In this document: piece by piece, positions 51,056 to 60,151 of the stretch | How the letters are laid out: each line of letters opens with the position of its first letter | Numbering within the stretch: the first letter of the stretch is position 1 | Origin: CAJJDF01 sp965657945 | GTDB taxonomy: Bacteria; Bacteroidota; Bacteroidia; Flavobacteriales_D; CAJJDF01 | Length of the DNA stretch: 64,000 nucleotides | Direction: 5' to 3' | Assembly: GCA_965657945.1 (NCBI GenBank) | Contig: CBFHPW010000009.1 | Coordinates: 6,440 to 70,439 of the forward strand | The notes under the pieces: generated by a model | Database searches by the model: none | The model's input: the letters and a program-made list of their open reading frames with translations, nothing else | Told to the model about the DNA's origin: nothing | Program-made: the position numbers and the translations under genes

Positions 51056-51092
51056 TAAAAACCAATTTCACACAAATGAGATTGGTTTTTTT
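51056..51092 (+). terminator. Terminator after the 79-residue gene
   Basis: AAAAACCAATTTC pairs with GAGATTGGTTTTT (one G-T pair) around a 7- to 8-nt loop and runs into seven T residues. A classical intrinsic terminator. Confidence 0.85.
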
Positions 51093-51171
51093 GTTGCCTC
51101 AACTTTCGTGTAAGATTCTTATCTTTACGGCTTATAAGTACAATAAAAATAACTTGACTTCGTAATTATTC

Positions 51172-52008
51172 ATGATGAAAAACACTCTCCTATTCCTAAC
51201 TATTTCGTTGTTATCTACCCAAATGATAGCGCAGAGCGAAGAAGTCTCATTCTTTTTTGGGTCGTCTTACTACATTGGAGATTTAAACTCAAAGCACTTT
51301 GACCAAAATACCAATCCCGCACTTGGAATAATGTACAAAAGGAATCATCGAAACGACCGGTATTCGTTTCGACTGCAGTTTACCTATGGAAAGGTAGAAG
51401 CTTACGACATTCAATCGAGCGATGATTGGCAACGAAACAGAGATTTAAACTTTCAATCTACCCTCCTAGAATTGGGCGCTATTATGGAGGTGAATTTTAA
51501 TAAATACCGAGTAGGTCAAACCGAGAAATTAAACAAAACTCCTTATTTGTTTTTTGGAATAGCTGGTTATAATTTCAAGCCAAAAGGACTTTACAATGAC
51601 AGCTGGTATGATTTGCAAGCCCTGGGAACTGAGGGACAAAACACCTCAGCCAACCCAAATGATTATTACAAACTCAATCAATTGGCAATACCGGTTGGAA
51701 TTGGATTCAAAAAAAACATCAATAAAAATTGGGCTTGGTCGATTGAGTATGGAGCAAGAATTTTATTTACCGACTTTTTGGATGATGTAAGTGGAAAATA
51801 CGTTGACCCACAAATTTTAGCGAACGAATCAGGTGTTTTAACACCTATATTAGCAGACAGAAGTTACAACCAAGTGGGAAATCAAAACATTGGAAATGAC
51901 AGAGGAAATCCTGCTTTAAAAGATTGGTACTTTTTTGCTGGATTTACACTCTCCTATTCTTTTAACAAAGGAGATGAATGCACCAATGCTTTCAAACAAA
52001 AAGATTAA
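51172..52008 (+). CDS. DUF6089 family outer-membrane protein
   Basis: A 278-residue exported barrel-like protein with signal peptide (MMKNTLLFLTISLLSTQMIAQ). The start of the mature chain, FFFGSSYYIGDLN, followed by NPALGIMYKRNHRNDRYSFRLQFTYG, is the family hallmark of DUF6089. Repeated amphipathic strands end with GFTLSYSF. Members are largely restricted to Bacteroidota; function is unknown. It lies nine bases before the PAP2 gene. An ATG three bases downstream (51175) is an equal alternative start. Confidence 0.85.
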   Translation: MMKNTLLFLTISLLSTQMIAQSEEVSFFFGSSYYIGDLNSKHFDQNTNPALGIMYKRNHRNDRYSFRLQFTYGKVEAYDIQSSDDWQRNRDLNFQSTLLELGAIMEVNFNKYRVGQTEKLNKTPYLFFGIAGYNFKPKGLYNDSWYDLQALGTEGQNTSANPNDYYKLNQLAIPVGIGFKKNINKNWAWSIEYGARILFTDFLDDVSGKYVDPQILANESGVLTPILADRSYNQVGNQNIGNDRGNPALKDWYFFAGFTLSYSFNKGDECTNAFKQKD

Positions 52009-52017
52009 CGAATCCCC

Positions 52018-52587
52018 ATGCTTGACCTACTCCTGTCACTTGACACCAAACTTTTTCTGTTCCTCAATGGATTCCACAATCCGTTTTTTGATACAGTGAT
52101 GTACTGGATAAGTCACAAATTCTTTTGGGTTCCGTTGTATGCCTTTCTTGTGTATTTACTTTATCGCTATTATGGGGTCAACAAAGGAACAATCCTTACT
52201 CTCCTAATCATTATCACTTTTGGCCTTACTAATACTTTGTCAGTCAAAGCTTTTAAGAATGTTTTTGAAAGGCCAAGACCATGTCACAACGAAATAATAA
52301 TGGAACAAACCCATATTTTGGACAATCACTGCGGTGGTAAGTGGGGATTTGTCTCTTCTCATGCCAGCAATGTATTTGGCCTGGCAACCCTGATATTTCT
52401 CTTTCTCGGAAAAAGAATAAAGGGAATTGGTTTGTACGTATTTTTATGGGCAACAGTAGTAAGCTACAGTAGAGTTTACCTGGGAGTTCACTACCCTCTC
52501 GATATTATTTGTGGAGGAATTTTAGGCGTAACACTTGCACTCGTTGTGTTTCAAGTAGCCAAGAAACTGAATCTTGTTGATTTTTAA
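52018..52587 (+). CDS. PAP2-family phosphatase
   Basis: A 189-residue membrane phosphatase with about five helices. The three catalytic motifs of type 2 phosphatidic acid phosphatases are present: KNVFERPRP (80-88), SSHASNVF (113-120, in place of PSGH) and SRVYLGVHYPLD (151-162, with the nucleophile histidine). It probably acts on lipid phosphates such as undecaprenyl diphosphate or phosphatidylglycerol phosphate at the outer face of the inner membrane. It shares an operon with the DUF6089 gene. The stop interlocks with that of the convergent pgk. Confidence 0.92.
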   Translation: MLDLLLSLDTKLFLFLNGFHNPFFDTVMYWISHKFFWVPLYAFLVYLLYRYYGVNKGTILTLLIIITFGLTNTLSVKAFKNVFERPRPCHNEIIMEQTHILDNHCGGKWGFVSSHASNVFGLATLIFLFLGKRIKGIGLYVFLWATVVSYSRVYLGVHYPLDIICGGILGVTLALVVFQVAKKLNLVDF

Positions 52588-53798
52588 TCTTCGTTTACTT
52601 TAAACCCCTCTTTTTGAGTAATTGCGATGACTCCGGGCAATTCTTTCCCTTCCAAATATTCGAGCATAGCACCACCGCCCGTTGATACATAACTTACTTT
52701 TTCTCCTAAATCGTACTTATTGATGGCTGCAACAGAATCTCCTCCTCCAATAAGAGAGTAATTTCCTTTTGCTGTAGCTTCCACCACACTGTAGGCGATA
52801 GCTTTCGTCCCTTTCTCAAAACTTTCCATTTCAAATACTCCCATTGGGCCATTCCACAAAATAGTGGCGGAGCGAGTCACTACTTCCTTAAATTGCTCAA
52901 TTGAATTTTGGCCAATATCCAATCCCATCCAACCTTCGGGAATATCAAAAATATCGCACTCTTTGGTAGTTGCATCGTTGCTGAAAGCATCTGCAATAAT
53001 GGTATCCGTTGGTATATGTAAATTTACGCCTAGTTTTTCAGCTTTGGCCATAATTTCTTTGGCTGTAGCTAACTGGTCATCCTCTACGAGCGAACTCCCA
53101 ATTTTGCCTCCTTGTGCTTTGATAAACGTGTAACTCATACCCCCACCAATTATGATGTCCGTTACCTTGTCCAACAAGTTTTGTATCACATTGATTTTGC
53201 CGGAGACTTTGGCTCCTCCAACAATAGCAGTAAAAGGTGTTTTGGGTGCTGAAAGGACTTTTTCTAAGTTGTTGATTTCATTTTCCAATAGGTTTCCAAA
53301 GGATTTTTTACCAGTAAAAAAATTGGCCACCATGGTAGTAGAGGCATGCGCCCTGTGAGCTGTGCCAAAAGCATCATTTACATAAAAATCGCCTAGCTTA
53401 GCTAGTTCTTCAGCAAAATATAAATTCCCTGCTGTTTCGTGTTTATAAAACCTTAAATTTTCGAGTAACAATACCTCACCAGAATTTAGCTCTTTAGACA
53501 TTTTTTTCGCCTTGTCCCCAATACTATCTTCACAAAACTTTACCTCTTTGTTTAATAACTCACTCAAATGAGACACCAAATGTTTCAATGAAAATCTCTC
53601 TTCAAACCCCAACTTTGGTCTTCCTAAGTGAGACATAACAATCACGCTTCCTCCATCAGTTAATATTTTAGTTAAAGTCGGCAAAGCTGCCTTCATCCTT
53701 GTGTCATCAGTAATATTAAATTCTGAATCTAAAGGGACATTAAAATCTACTCGAACAAGTACTTTTTTGTTATTGAAATTATGGTTTGAAAATGACAT
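52584..53798 (-). CDS. pgk: Phosphoglycerate kinase
   Basis: Transfers phosphate from 1,3-bisphosphoglycerate to ADP in glycolysis. The 404-residue protein has VLVRVDFNVPLD at the N-terminus, GRP and HLGRPK, the hinge GGAKVSGKINVI, GPMGVFE and the nucleotide-binding GGGDSVAAINK, then STGGGAMLEYLEG. Length is normal. It is a single-gene unit, with no glyceraldehyde-phosphate dehydrogenase gene next to it. Confidence 0.97.
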   Translation of the reverse strand: MSFSNHNFNNKKVLVRVDFNVPLDSEFNITDDTRMKAALPTLTKILTDGGSVIVMSHLGRPKLGFEERFSLKHLVSHLSELLNKEVKFCEDSIGDKAKKMSKELNSGEVLLLENLRFYKHETAGNLYFAEELAKLGDFYVNDAFGTAHRAHASTTMVANFFTGKKSFGNLLENEINNLEKVLSAPKTPFTAIVGGAKVSGKINVIQNLLDKVTDIIIGGGMSYTFIKAQGGKIGSSLVEDDQLATAKEIMAKAEKLGVNLHIPTDTIIADAFSNDATTKECDIFDIPEGWMGLDIGQNSIEQFKEVVTRSATILWNGPMGVFEMESFEKGTKAIAYSVVEATAKGNYSLIGGGDSVAAINKYDLGEKVSYVSTGGGAMLEYLEGKELPGVIAITQKEGFKVNED

Positions 53799-53825
53799 GT
53801 GATATTTATTTTATCTGAATTAAAT

Positions 53826-53860
53826 AAAAAAAAGAGGCTTCTTTCTAAAGAAACCTCTTC
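53826..53860 (-). terminator. Terminator of the DUF2723 gene
   Basis: On the reverse strand AAGAGGTTTCTTT pairs with AAAGAAGCCTCTT (one mismatch) and is followed by seven T residues. It lies just past the DUF2723 stop at 53880 and ends that transcript ahead of pgk. Confidence 0.85.
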
Positions 53861-53879
53861 ATTGTGAAAGAGTTTTAAA

Positions 53880-56800
53880 TTATGGGCATCCCGCTTTTTC
53901 CAGCTTTCCTGGGGTTCTGGGGCATCTATCAGTAAAGTCAGACACTCCATCTTTATCCGCATCCGGAAGAAAGTTTGGAATAGCGTATTGGTAGAAGTCT
54001 ACCGGAATTACACCTGGTCTTCTTGTTTGACCCACAGTGTACACATCACGTTGAACCATTTCTCTGAAATTCTCGTTCTCCACCGCCAACTGCTGGAATT
54101 TCTTGGCAAGTGCATCGTATCCTTCTGGATTAAAATTAGCCAAAGCAAACGAGTTATCGCTTGTTCCCTGTTCAAGTGCAACAAAATGACTCATAAAGCC
54201 ACCAATTTCTTGGAACATTTCGGCAATATACTTCCCGTTTTGACGAGCAAAATAATCAATGTTTTCGCTGTAGTACTCTGCCAATTCTTTTGATCGCTCG
54301 AATCCTTTAGCAGAATCTTTTGCCCTGAAATACATCAGAGCGGTGTAATTCAATAATTCATCGATCTTACAACTTTCTATAGGGAATACTTCGTATTGTT
54401 TATCCAATAAAGCTACTGCCTTTTCTCTGTATTCCTTCACTTTGGCATCGTTCGTTCCCGTGGTATCATTGGCTCTTTCTAAACTAAAGGCAGAATTCAC
54501 GTACGACTCTGCTAATTGCATGTAATGCATTCTGGCAGACCGTATCATTCTCATGGTGTAGTAATCGCAGAATACTTCTTCTTTCTCGATATTACCCCAA
54601 TTAAATCCATCATTCCCTTCTACTCCATTCACGTCCACTTCTTCACCCATCAGCAACGAATACATTTTTTCTTGATTGTGTCCTGGATTTACAATAGGAA
54701 CAAACTTAGCTGTCATCCCTTCATTTTGAAGGTATTTACTCAAACCTTTATTTCCTCCCTGAATAGCAGTTGAAGTAAAACACAATGGTCTATCCCATTT
54801 GTATGCCGCCAATATATCTACAATTGCCATATCCGCTTTGGTAATGTAACCGCCAGACAAAGTCCACTCTACTCTGTCTACCATACTACTTCTTTGATCT
54901 TCCCTTACCAGTCCACTGGCAACAGCCGCATCTTTGTCTACATCAATGTACAGCTTATTAAACGGTACTCTTCCATAACCATATTGTGCATCTCTTGGGT
55001 TTTGGTCTCTCCCATTCTTCATATATTCTATAAATTCTCTAGCCGATATAGATTGATTACTTGGACTAATCACAACAATATCTCTGGTTCCGGCCCTAAA
55101 TTCTGGTTCGTCCAAAAGAGTTTCTACCGCCTCAGCTTTGTAGGTTTTTCTTTTTAGTTGGTTGTAATGCCAATCAGAACTTAATAAACTATAGTTCATT
55201 ACTTTCATATCTGTTCTAATTCCTTCTACCTCTTGGGCATACCAAAGAGGGAAAGTATCGTTATCTCCAAAACAGAATAAAATAGCATTCGCATCGCAAC
55301 TGTTTAGGTAGTTTTTGGCAATTTCTCTTGCAAAGTATCGATCACTTCTGTCGTGATCATCCCAGTTTTGCACTCCCATAATTACGGGTGCCGATAAAGC
55401 AATTACGGTTGCCATATAGGCAAGTGCAGTTTTGCTTTTCATTGATTTGTGTAAGAACATTGGAACTACAATCATTCCTATTCCTACAACCGCCATGAAA
55501 AGGATGGAATAAGAAAACTCATGCGTTCCACCTGAAATAGTCTCTACCAAGAAAAATAAAACTCCTGAACCCAGAGCGATTAACACTCCATTTCTAAACT
55601 GCTTCATGTCGGTTGTCATAGCCCATTTGTAAATGGCAATAACACTAAATCCTATCCAAATTGCGTAAGCATAGAAAGAAGCTGCCACGGCATAATCTCT
55701 TTCTCTAGGTTCGTATGGCCTTGGATTCAGGTAAATCATAATGGCTAATCCAGTAAAAAAGAATAATAAAAAGACCGAAAATGCATCTTTTGGGGCTTTC
55801 ACGATCATAAATACTAATCCCAATAAACCTAGCAACAATGGCAAATAATAATAGGTGTTGTACGCCTCGAATTGTTGCATAGTTTGTGGCAAGTTATTTT
55901 GTGTACCTACTCTTTCTTTGTCAATAAAATTGATTCCCGAAAGCCAATTCCCTCTCGTTAGTGCACCTTTGTAAATCATTCCATCTCCTCCATAATATTC
56001 ATTGTGTCCTTGTATATCATTTTGTCTACCTGCAAAGTTCCACATGAAATAACGGAAATACATCCATCCCATTTGGTAGTTTTTGAAATACCTAAAGTTT
56101 TCGGCACCTGTTGGAATATACATATCTCTGTAACCAGTTCCCTCTTTTATTTTAGGTTCTTTTGCTCTCACAGATCTATTTCCTTTGTAGTTCGACCAAT
56201 TCATGTATCCCTGAATTTTGTCTTTTCGGGTATCAAACATCCTTGGAAAAACAGTATACTGATTGTCGTTACCTGGAGGGTATTTTTGCTCGAATTTATT
56301 ACCAATGACGATATATTCCTGTTCTATTGTTGCTCCTTTCACATTCACAGATTCTAGAAACTCATTCGCTTCAAATTCGGTTTGAAAGGAGTATTTTTTA
56401 CCTTTCACACTAGTCGTATATGCTTTAAAATATTTTTTACCAATTACTTTTCCTGTGTTTCCTTTTTGAGGTGAGTTCCAATAAGGACCATGCAAAAGCG
56501 GCCAATCGCCATATTGTTCCCTTCCAAAATAGGACATCAATGCAGGAATTGTTTCTGGATTATTTTCATCCAATGGCGGGTTGGAATTAGACCTTACCAC
56601 AATCATGGCGAATGTTGAAAACCCAATAATTAACATCGTAATGGAAACTGTAATGGTATGAAGCAATCTTTTTCCATTCTTGTGAAAAAAATACATCCCT
56701 GTACCTAGAACGGCAGCCATTAAAAAGAAAAAGATAAATGCTCCAGAATTGAATCCCATTCCAGCTCCGCTTGCTGCTCTTTCAAAAGAATCAGCGAGTG

Positions 56801-57515
56801 ACAAAATTGTTGGTATAAATACCGAGTTTAAAAACCCAAGAATTACTATTGAGATGGCACCTGTAGCCAAAAATCCCTTGATTGTAAAGTCGTATTTCTT
56901 GAAATAATACACAAAACCTGCTGCGGGAATTACAAGTAAGTTCAGCATGTGAACTCCAACAGAGATTCCAACTAAAAAGAAGATCAATACAATCCATCTG
57001 TCAGAAGAAACTTTTTTGTAATTCTCCTCCCATTTTAGGATGGACCAAAATGTGATAGCCGTAAAAAATGACGACATAGCATACACTTCGCCTTCCTCGG
57101 CAGAGAACCAAAAAGTATCACTAAACATGTAAGCAAAACCGCCAACAAGTCCTGCTCCCATTATTGCAATAACAGCACCTTTACTGAGCTCCTCTTCGTC
57201 TTTTAATAATAGTTTTTTTGCCAAATGTGTAATCGTCCAAAACAAAAACAAAATGGTAAGAGCACTTGACAGTGCAGACAATACATTGACCATATATGCT
57301 GCATTTGCCGGTCCGGTAAAAGCAGATATTAACCTTCCTAACATCATAAATGTGGGAGCGCCAGGAGGGTGACCAACCTCTAATCTATTGGAAGTTGAGA
57401 TATATTCCCCACAATCCCAGAGACTAGTTGAGGGTTCAACAGTGCTTACAAAAACAACTGAAGCAACCAGCAAAACTACTACTCCTACTAGGTTGTTAAT
57501 CTTTTTAAAATTCAT
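53880..57515 (-). CDS. DUF2723 membrane protein with thrombospondin type 3-like tail
   Basis: A 1211-residue membrane protein. The N-terminal half (about 1-690) has about 13 helices. The DUF2723 signature is STSLWDCGEYISTSNRLEVGHPPG (about 28-51), split by the aspartate and HPPG, with PTFMMLGRLISAF following. The family resembles protein O-mannosyltransferases and is thought to transfer sugar from polyprenyl phosphate. The C-terminal half is mostly soluble, with FCFGDNDTFPLWYAQEVEGIRTD in pieces. The last 28 residues (DADKDGVSDFTDRCPRTPGKLEKAGC in pieces) form a single calcium-binding type 3 repeat, as seen in OmpA-like proteins. I do not recall this tail in other DUF2723 proteins. It has its own terminator. 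Confidence 0.88.
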   Translation of the reverse strand: MNFKKINNLVGVVVLLVASVVFVSTVEPSTSLWDCGEYISTSNRLEVGHPPGAPTFMMLGRLISAFTGPANAAYMVNVLSALSSALTILFLFWTITHLAKKLLLKDEEELSKGAVIAIMGAGLVGGFAYMFSDTFWFSAEEGEVYAMSSFFTAITFWSILKWEENYKKVSSDRWIVLIFFLVGISVGVHMLNLLVIPAAGFVYYFKKYDFTIKGFLATGAISIVILGFLNSVFIPTILSLADSFERAASGAGMGFNSGAFIFFFLMAAVLGTGMYFFHKNGKRLLHTITVSITMLIIGFSTFAMIVVRSNSNPPLDENNPETIPALMSYFGREQYGDWPLLHGPYWNSPQKGNTGKVIGKKYFKAYTTSVKGKKYSFQTEFEANEFLESVNVKGATIEQEYIVIGNKFEQKYPPGNDNQYTVFPRMFDTRKDKIQGYMNWSNYKGNRSVRAKEPKIKEGTGYRDMYIPTGAENFRYFKNYQMGWMYFRYFMWNFAGRQNDIQGHNEYYGGDGMIYKGALTRGNWLSGINFIDKERVGTQNNLPQTMQQFEAYNTYYYLPLLLGLLGLVFMIVKAPKDAFSVFLLFFFTGLAIMIYLNPRPYEPRERDYAVAASFYAYAIWIGFSVIAIYKWAMTTDMKQFRNGVLIALGSGVLFFLVETISGGTHEFSYSILFMAVVGIGMIVVPMFLHKSMKSKTALAYMATVIALSAPVIMGVQNWDDHDRSDRYFAREIAKNYLNSCDANAILFCFGDNDTFPLWYAQEVEGIRTDMKVMNYSLLSSDWHYNQLKRKTYKAEAVETLLDEPEFRAGTRDIVVISPSNQSISAREFIEYMKNGRDQNPRDAQYGYGRVPFNKLYIDVDKDAAVASGLVREDQRSSMVDRVEWTLSGGYITKADMAIVDILAAYKWDRPLCFTSTAIQGGNKGLSKYLQNEGMTAKFVPIVNPGHNQEKMYSLLMGEEVDVNGVEGNDGFNWGNIEKEEVFCDYYTMRMIRSARMHYMQLAESYVNSAFSLERANDTTGTNDAKVKEYREKAVALLDKQYEVFPIESCKIDELLNYTALMYFRAKDSAKGFERSKELAEYYSENIDYFARQNGKYIAEMFQEIGGFMSHFVALEQGTSDNSFALANFNPEGYDALAKKFQQLAVENENFREMVQRDVYTVGQTRRPGVIPVDFYQYAIPNFLPDADKDGVSDFTDRCPRTPGKLEKAGCP

Positions 57516-57630
57516 ATAATCGATTTTTTGTTGAGCAAATATAAAGAATTAATCACGTGATTTTAGGCAGAGAGCGTATAAAATATGTTAAAGGAAATTG
57601 ACATCACACATTTAATTGGGGCCAAATAGT

Positions 57631-57638
57631 TATATTTG
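57631..57638 (+). promoter_or_regulatory. Promoter -7 element of the methyltransferase operon
   Basis: TATATTTG matches TAnnTTTG, 29 nt before the ATG at 57667. A weak -33 element (TTTAAT) lies about 17 bp upstream. It supports the ATG over an in-frame TTG at 57616, which would precede the promoter element. Confidence 0.45.
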
Positions 57639-57666
57639 CAAGATTTTAAACGAACACCCAATAAAA

Positions 57667-58428
57667 ATGTCAAATAATACTGCAGAACGAGTTTCGCTGA
57701 AAGATGTAAACAATTACGTATTTCAAAGATGTTTGAAAGCTTACCATGAATCCAAAAATATTCTCAAAGGAAACGTACTCGAAATAGGTACTGGTGAGGG
57801 TTATGGAGTACAAGAAATCGCTCCGCTTGTAGACAAGTTAACTACTATCGATCAATACGAATGTGATGTAGATTTTACAAAATTTGATAATGTGGAGTTT
57901 GTTAAAATGACTGTTCCTACTTTAAATTTTCCTGACAATTCATTTGACTTTGTTTTTTCATTTCAAGTAATTGAACACATTCAAAACGATAAAGAATACA
58001 TCAAAGAAATAAGCAGAGTACTGAAGCCAGGTGGTAAATTCATTTGCACAACACCTAATATTATTACCACACTGAGCAGAAATCCTTGGCACATCAGAGA
58101 GTATAAAAAAGACGAACTAAAATCATTGATGCTACAACATTTTTCTTCTGTTGACACCAGAGGTGTTTATGGAAATGAAAAAGTGATGAAGTACTATGAA
58201 AAGAACAAAGCGAATATCAGAAAAATAATGCGTTTCGATATTTTTAATTTGCAATACAGACTTCCACGTAAGTCACTTCAATGGATTTACGACTACATGA
58301 ATGACAGAAACAGGAGTAAAATGCACAAAGAAGATAATTCTCTTTCGGCTTCCATATCAACAGAAGATTTCGTTGTGAAATCAGTTGACGACAATGCGTT
58401 GGACTTATTTTATATTGCCGAAAAATAA
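57667..58428 (+). CDS. Class I SAM-dependent methyltransferase
   Basis: A 253-residue methyltransferase with the Rossmann motif VLEIGTGEGYG (37-47), a post-I acidic residue in TTIDQYE, and SFQVIEHIQNDKEYIKEISRVLKPGGKFICTTPN in pieces, typical of methyltransferase family 11. The substrate is unknown. The C-terminal third is basic (RLPRKSLQWIYDYMNDRNRSKMHK). It starts an operon with a second methyltransferase (4 nt downstream) and a UbiA-like membrane protein. Confidence 0.85.
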   Translation: MSNNTAERVSLKDVNNYVFQRCLKAYHESKNILKGNVLEIGTGEGYGVQEIAPLVDKLTTIDQYECDVDFTKFDNVEFVKMTVPTLNFPDNSFDFVFSFQVIEHIQNDKEYIKEISRVLKPGGKFICTTPNIITTLSRNPWHIREYKKDELKSLMLQHFSSVDTRGVYGNEKVMKYYEKNKANIRKIMRFDIFNLQYRLPRKSLQWIYDYMNDRNRSKMHKEDNSLSASISTEDFVVKSVDDNALDLFYIAEK

Positions 58429-58432
58429 GAGA

Positions 58433-59320
58433 ATGAGAGATATTACAACTTGTCCAATTTGCGAAAGTAACGAAAGCTACACTTACCTGGAAAGTAGAAA
58501 CTTTAGGATAAACGAGGTACCTTTTGATGTAAAAGAATGTAAATCTTGTAGCCTTCGCTACACTTCCCCCTTGCCCGAAATTACGGAGATTGGTCAATAT
58601 TACGCTACGGACAACTACATTTCTCATACTGGCACAAAAAAAGGTCTGATTAACACACTTTTTCATACTGTGAGATTCATAACCTTACGGCAAAAACAAA
58701 GACTTATTAAGTCCATAGCAAAAGGCAAAAAACATCTTGATATTGGAGCAGGAAACGGAGTTTTTCTGGAATTCATGCAAAGCAAAGGCTGGGATATTTC
58801 GGGAATTGAGTTGGATGATGAATCGAGAAAGGCAATTGAACAAAAATTAAAACTGAACATTGCCAAAACTGTCCAAGAAAAGAAGGAAGTGGAGGAATAT
58901 GATGTGATTACAATGTGGCACGTTTTGGAGCATGTATATCATCTAAAAACGGATATTGAGGCAATAAAAAACAAATTAAAACCAAACGGAAGTTTAGTTG
59001 TTGCGGTTCCCAACTGCGCCTCTTATGACGAAGAAAGATATCAAGCTTTTTGGAGTGCTTATGATTTGCCTATTCACTTGTACCATTTTAGGCCAAAAAA
59101 CATCGAAGACTTATTCGCACAATTTGATATGGAAGTAGTCGCTATAAAACCGATGAAATTTGATGCTTTTTGGATCAGCTTAGAAAGTGAAAAATACAAA
59201 AACGGCAACAAAAATAGTTTGGGAGTTTATTTTAGAGGTTTTTACTATGGACTCATTTCAAATCTAAAAGCACGTAATGGATCCTATTCAAGCCAGATTT
59301 ACATCATCAAAAAGAAATGA
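58433..59320 (+). CDS. Class I methyltransferase with N-terminal zinc-binding motif
   Basis: A 295-residue methyltransferase. Two CxxC pairs, CPIC (7-10) and CKSC (36-39), form a likely zinc ribbon, as in C-methyltransferases that act on sugars. The SAM motif is HLDIGAGNGVFLEF (101-114), followed by ISGIELDDESRKAIE and MWHVLEHVYHLKTDIEAI. Conserved DLPIHLYHFRPKNIEDLF completes the fold. I chose the ATG at 58433, because an in-frame start 48 nt upstream lies inside the first methyltransferase. Its stop overlaps the next ATG as ATGA. The real substrate is unknown. Confidence 0.85.
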   Translation: MRDITTCPICESNESYTYLESRNFRINEVPFDVKECKSCSLRYTSPLPEITEIGQYYATDNYISHTGTKKGLINTLFHTVRFITLRQKQRLIKSIAKGKKHLDIGAGNGVFLEFMQSKGWDISGIELDDESRKAIEQKLKLNIAKTVQEKKEVEEYDVITMWHVLEHVYHLKTDIEAIKNKLKPNGSLVVAVPNCASYDEERYQAFWSAYDLPIHLYHFRPKNIEDLFAQFDMEVVAIKPMKFDAFWISLESEKYKNGNKNSLGVYFRGFYYGLISNLKARNGSYSSQIYIIKKK

Positions 59321-60111
59321 AACTGATTAGATTTCTAGTATTCTCCAATACCTGGATATCTATAGGAGCAAGTGCCGTTACGCTTATGACCTTTCAGTTT
59401 TTAAACCTAGAACCAAACGCTACTCTTGTCCTGTTTGTTTTTTTCTCTACTCTATTTTCATACAATTTCCAGAGGCTTTCTCGCATTTCCAAGCTGAAGA
59501 ATGACTCACCCAATCTTTGGGTCGTTTCCCACGAAAAACAAGCCAAAGTCATTCTAATTATATCGTTGGTAGGCGCTCTGCTTTTTAATCCATTTTTCAC
59601 CCATCCAAACACCCTTTTTCCAGTATTAATACTCGGATTTGTATCTTTTGGTTATTCCTACAGGGGACTTCGTGACTATCCCATGGTTAAGATATTTCTG
59701 ATTGCTTCAAGCTGGGGGATTTTATGTGGAATCACTCCTTTTTTTTACACTCCTTTTTGGAATTCTGTAAGCTGGGTTCAGAGTTTTTGTTGGATATTTT
59801 TTTACATTTTGGCCATTACTATACCGTTTGACATTAGAGACCTACACATCGATGAATTAGAAAAAAATACACTCCCACAACTTTTTGGAATAAGAAAAAG
59901 CAAGGGCCTTGCTTTCATTTTTCTTTTGGTTTCTATATTGTGCCTTTTTACGTTTTCTTCCAATAGCCAATTCCTATTTTTTGTGATGAGTTACATCGTG
60001 GCAGGAATACTTATTCTAAAGTCATCACCCGATAACAAAGACCTATATTTTGGTTTATTGATTGATGGGCACATTATCTTTCAATTTCTGATGGTTTATT
60101 TTCTCGGTTAG
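59317..60111 (+). CDS. UbiA-like membrane protein
   Basis: A 264-residue protein with eight or nine helices in the pattern of UbiA prenyltransferases. The second aspartate-rich motif is present as DIRDLHID (D172, D175 and D179, the DxxDxxxD spacing). The first motif, normally NDxxDxxxD, is degenerate: N50 is kept in FSYNFQRLSR but arginine follows in place of the aspartates. It could be a prenyltransferase with changed chemistry or an inactive relative. It is the third gene of the methyltransferase operon and overlaps the second by 4 nt. No quinone genes are adjacent. Confidence 0.7.
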   Translation: MKLIRFLVFSNTWISIGASAVTLMTFQFLNLEPNATLVLFVFFSTLFSYNFQRLSRISKLKNDSPNLWVVSHEKQAKVILIISLVGALLFNPFFTHPNTLFPVLILGFVSFGYSYRGLRDYPMVKIFLIASSWGILCGITPFFYTPFWNSVSWVQSFCWIFFYILAITIPFDIRDLHIDELEKNTLPQLFGIRKSKGLAFIFLLVSILCLFTFSSNSQFLFFVMSYIVAGILILKSSPDNKDLYFGLLIDGHIIFQFLMVYFLG

Positions 60112-60151
60112 AATGAAATAGTTAAATTTAGCCCTTATTCAATACACATTT

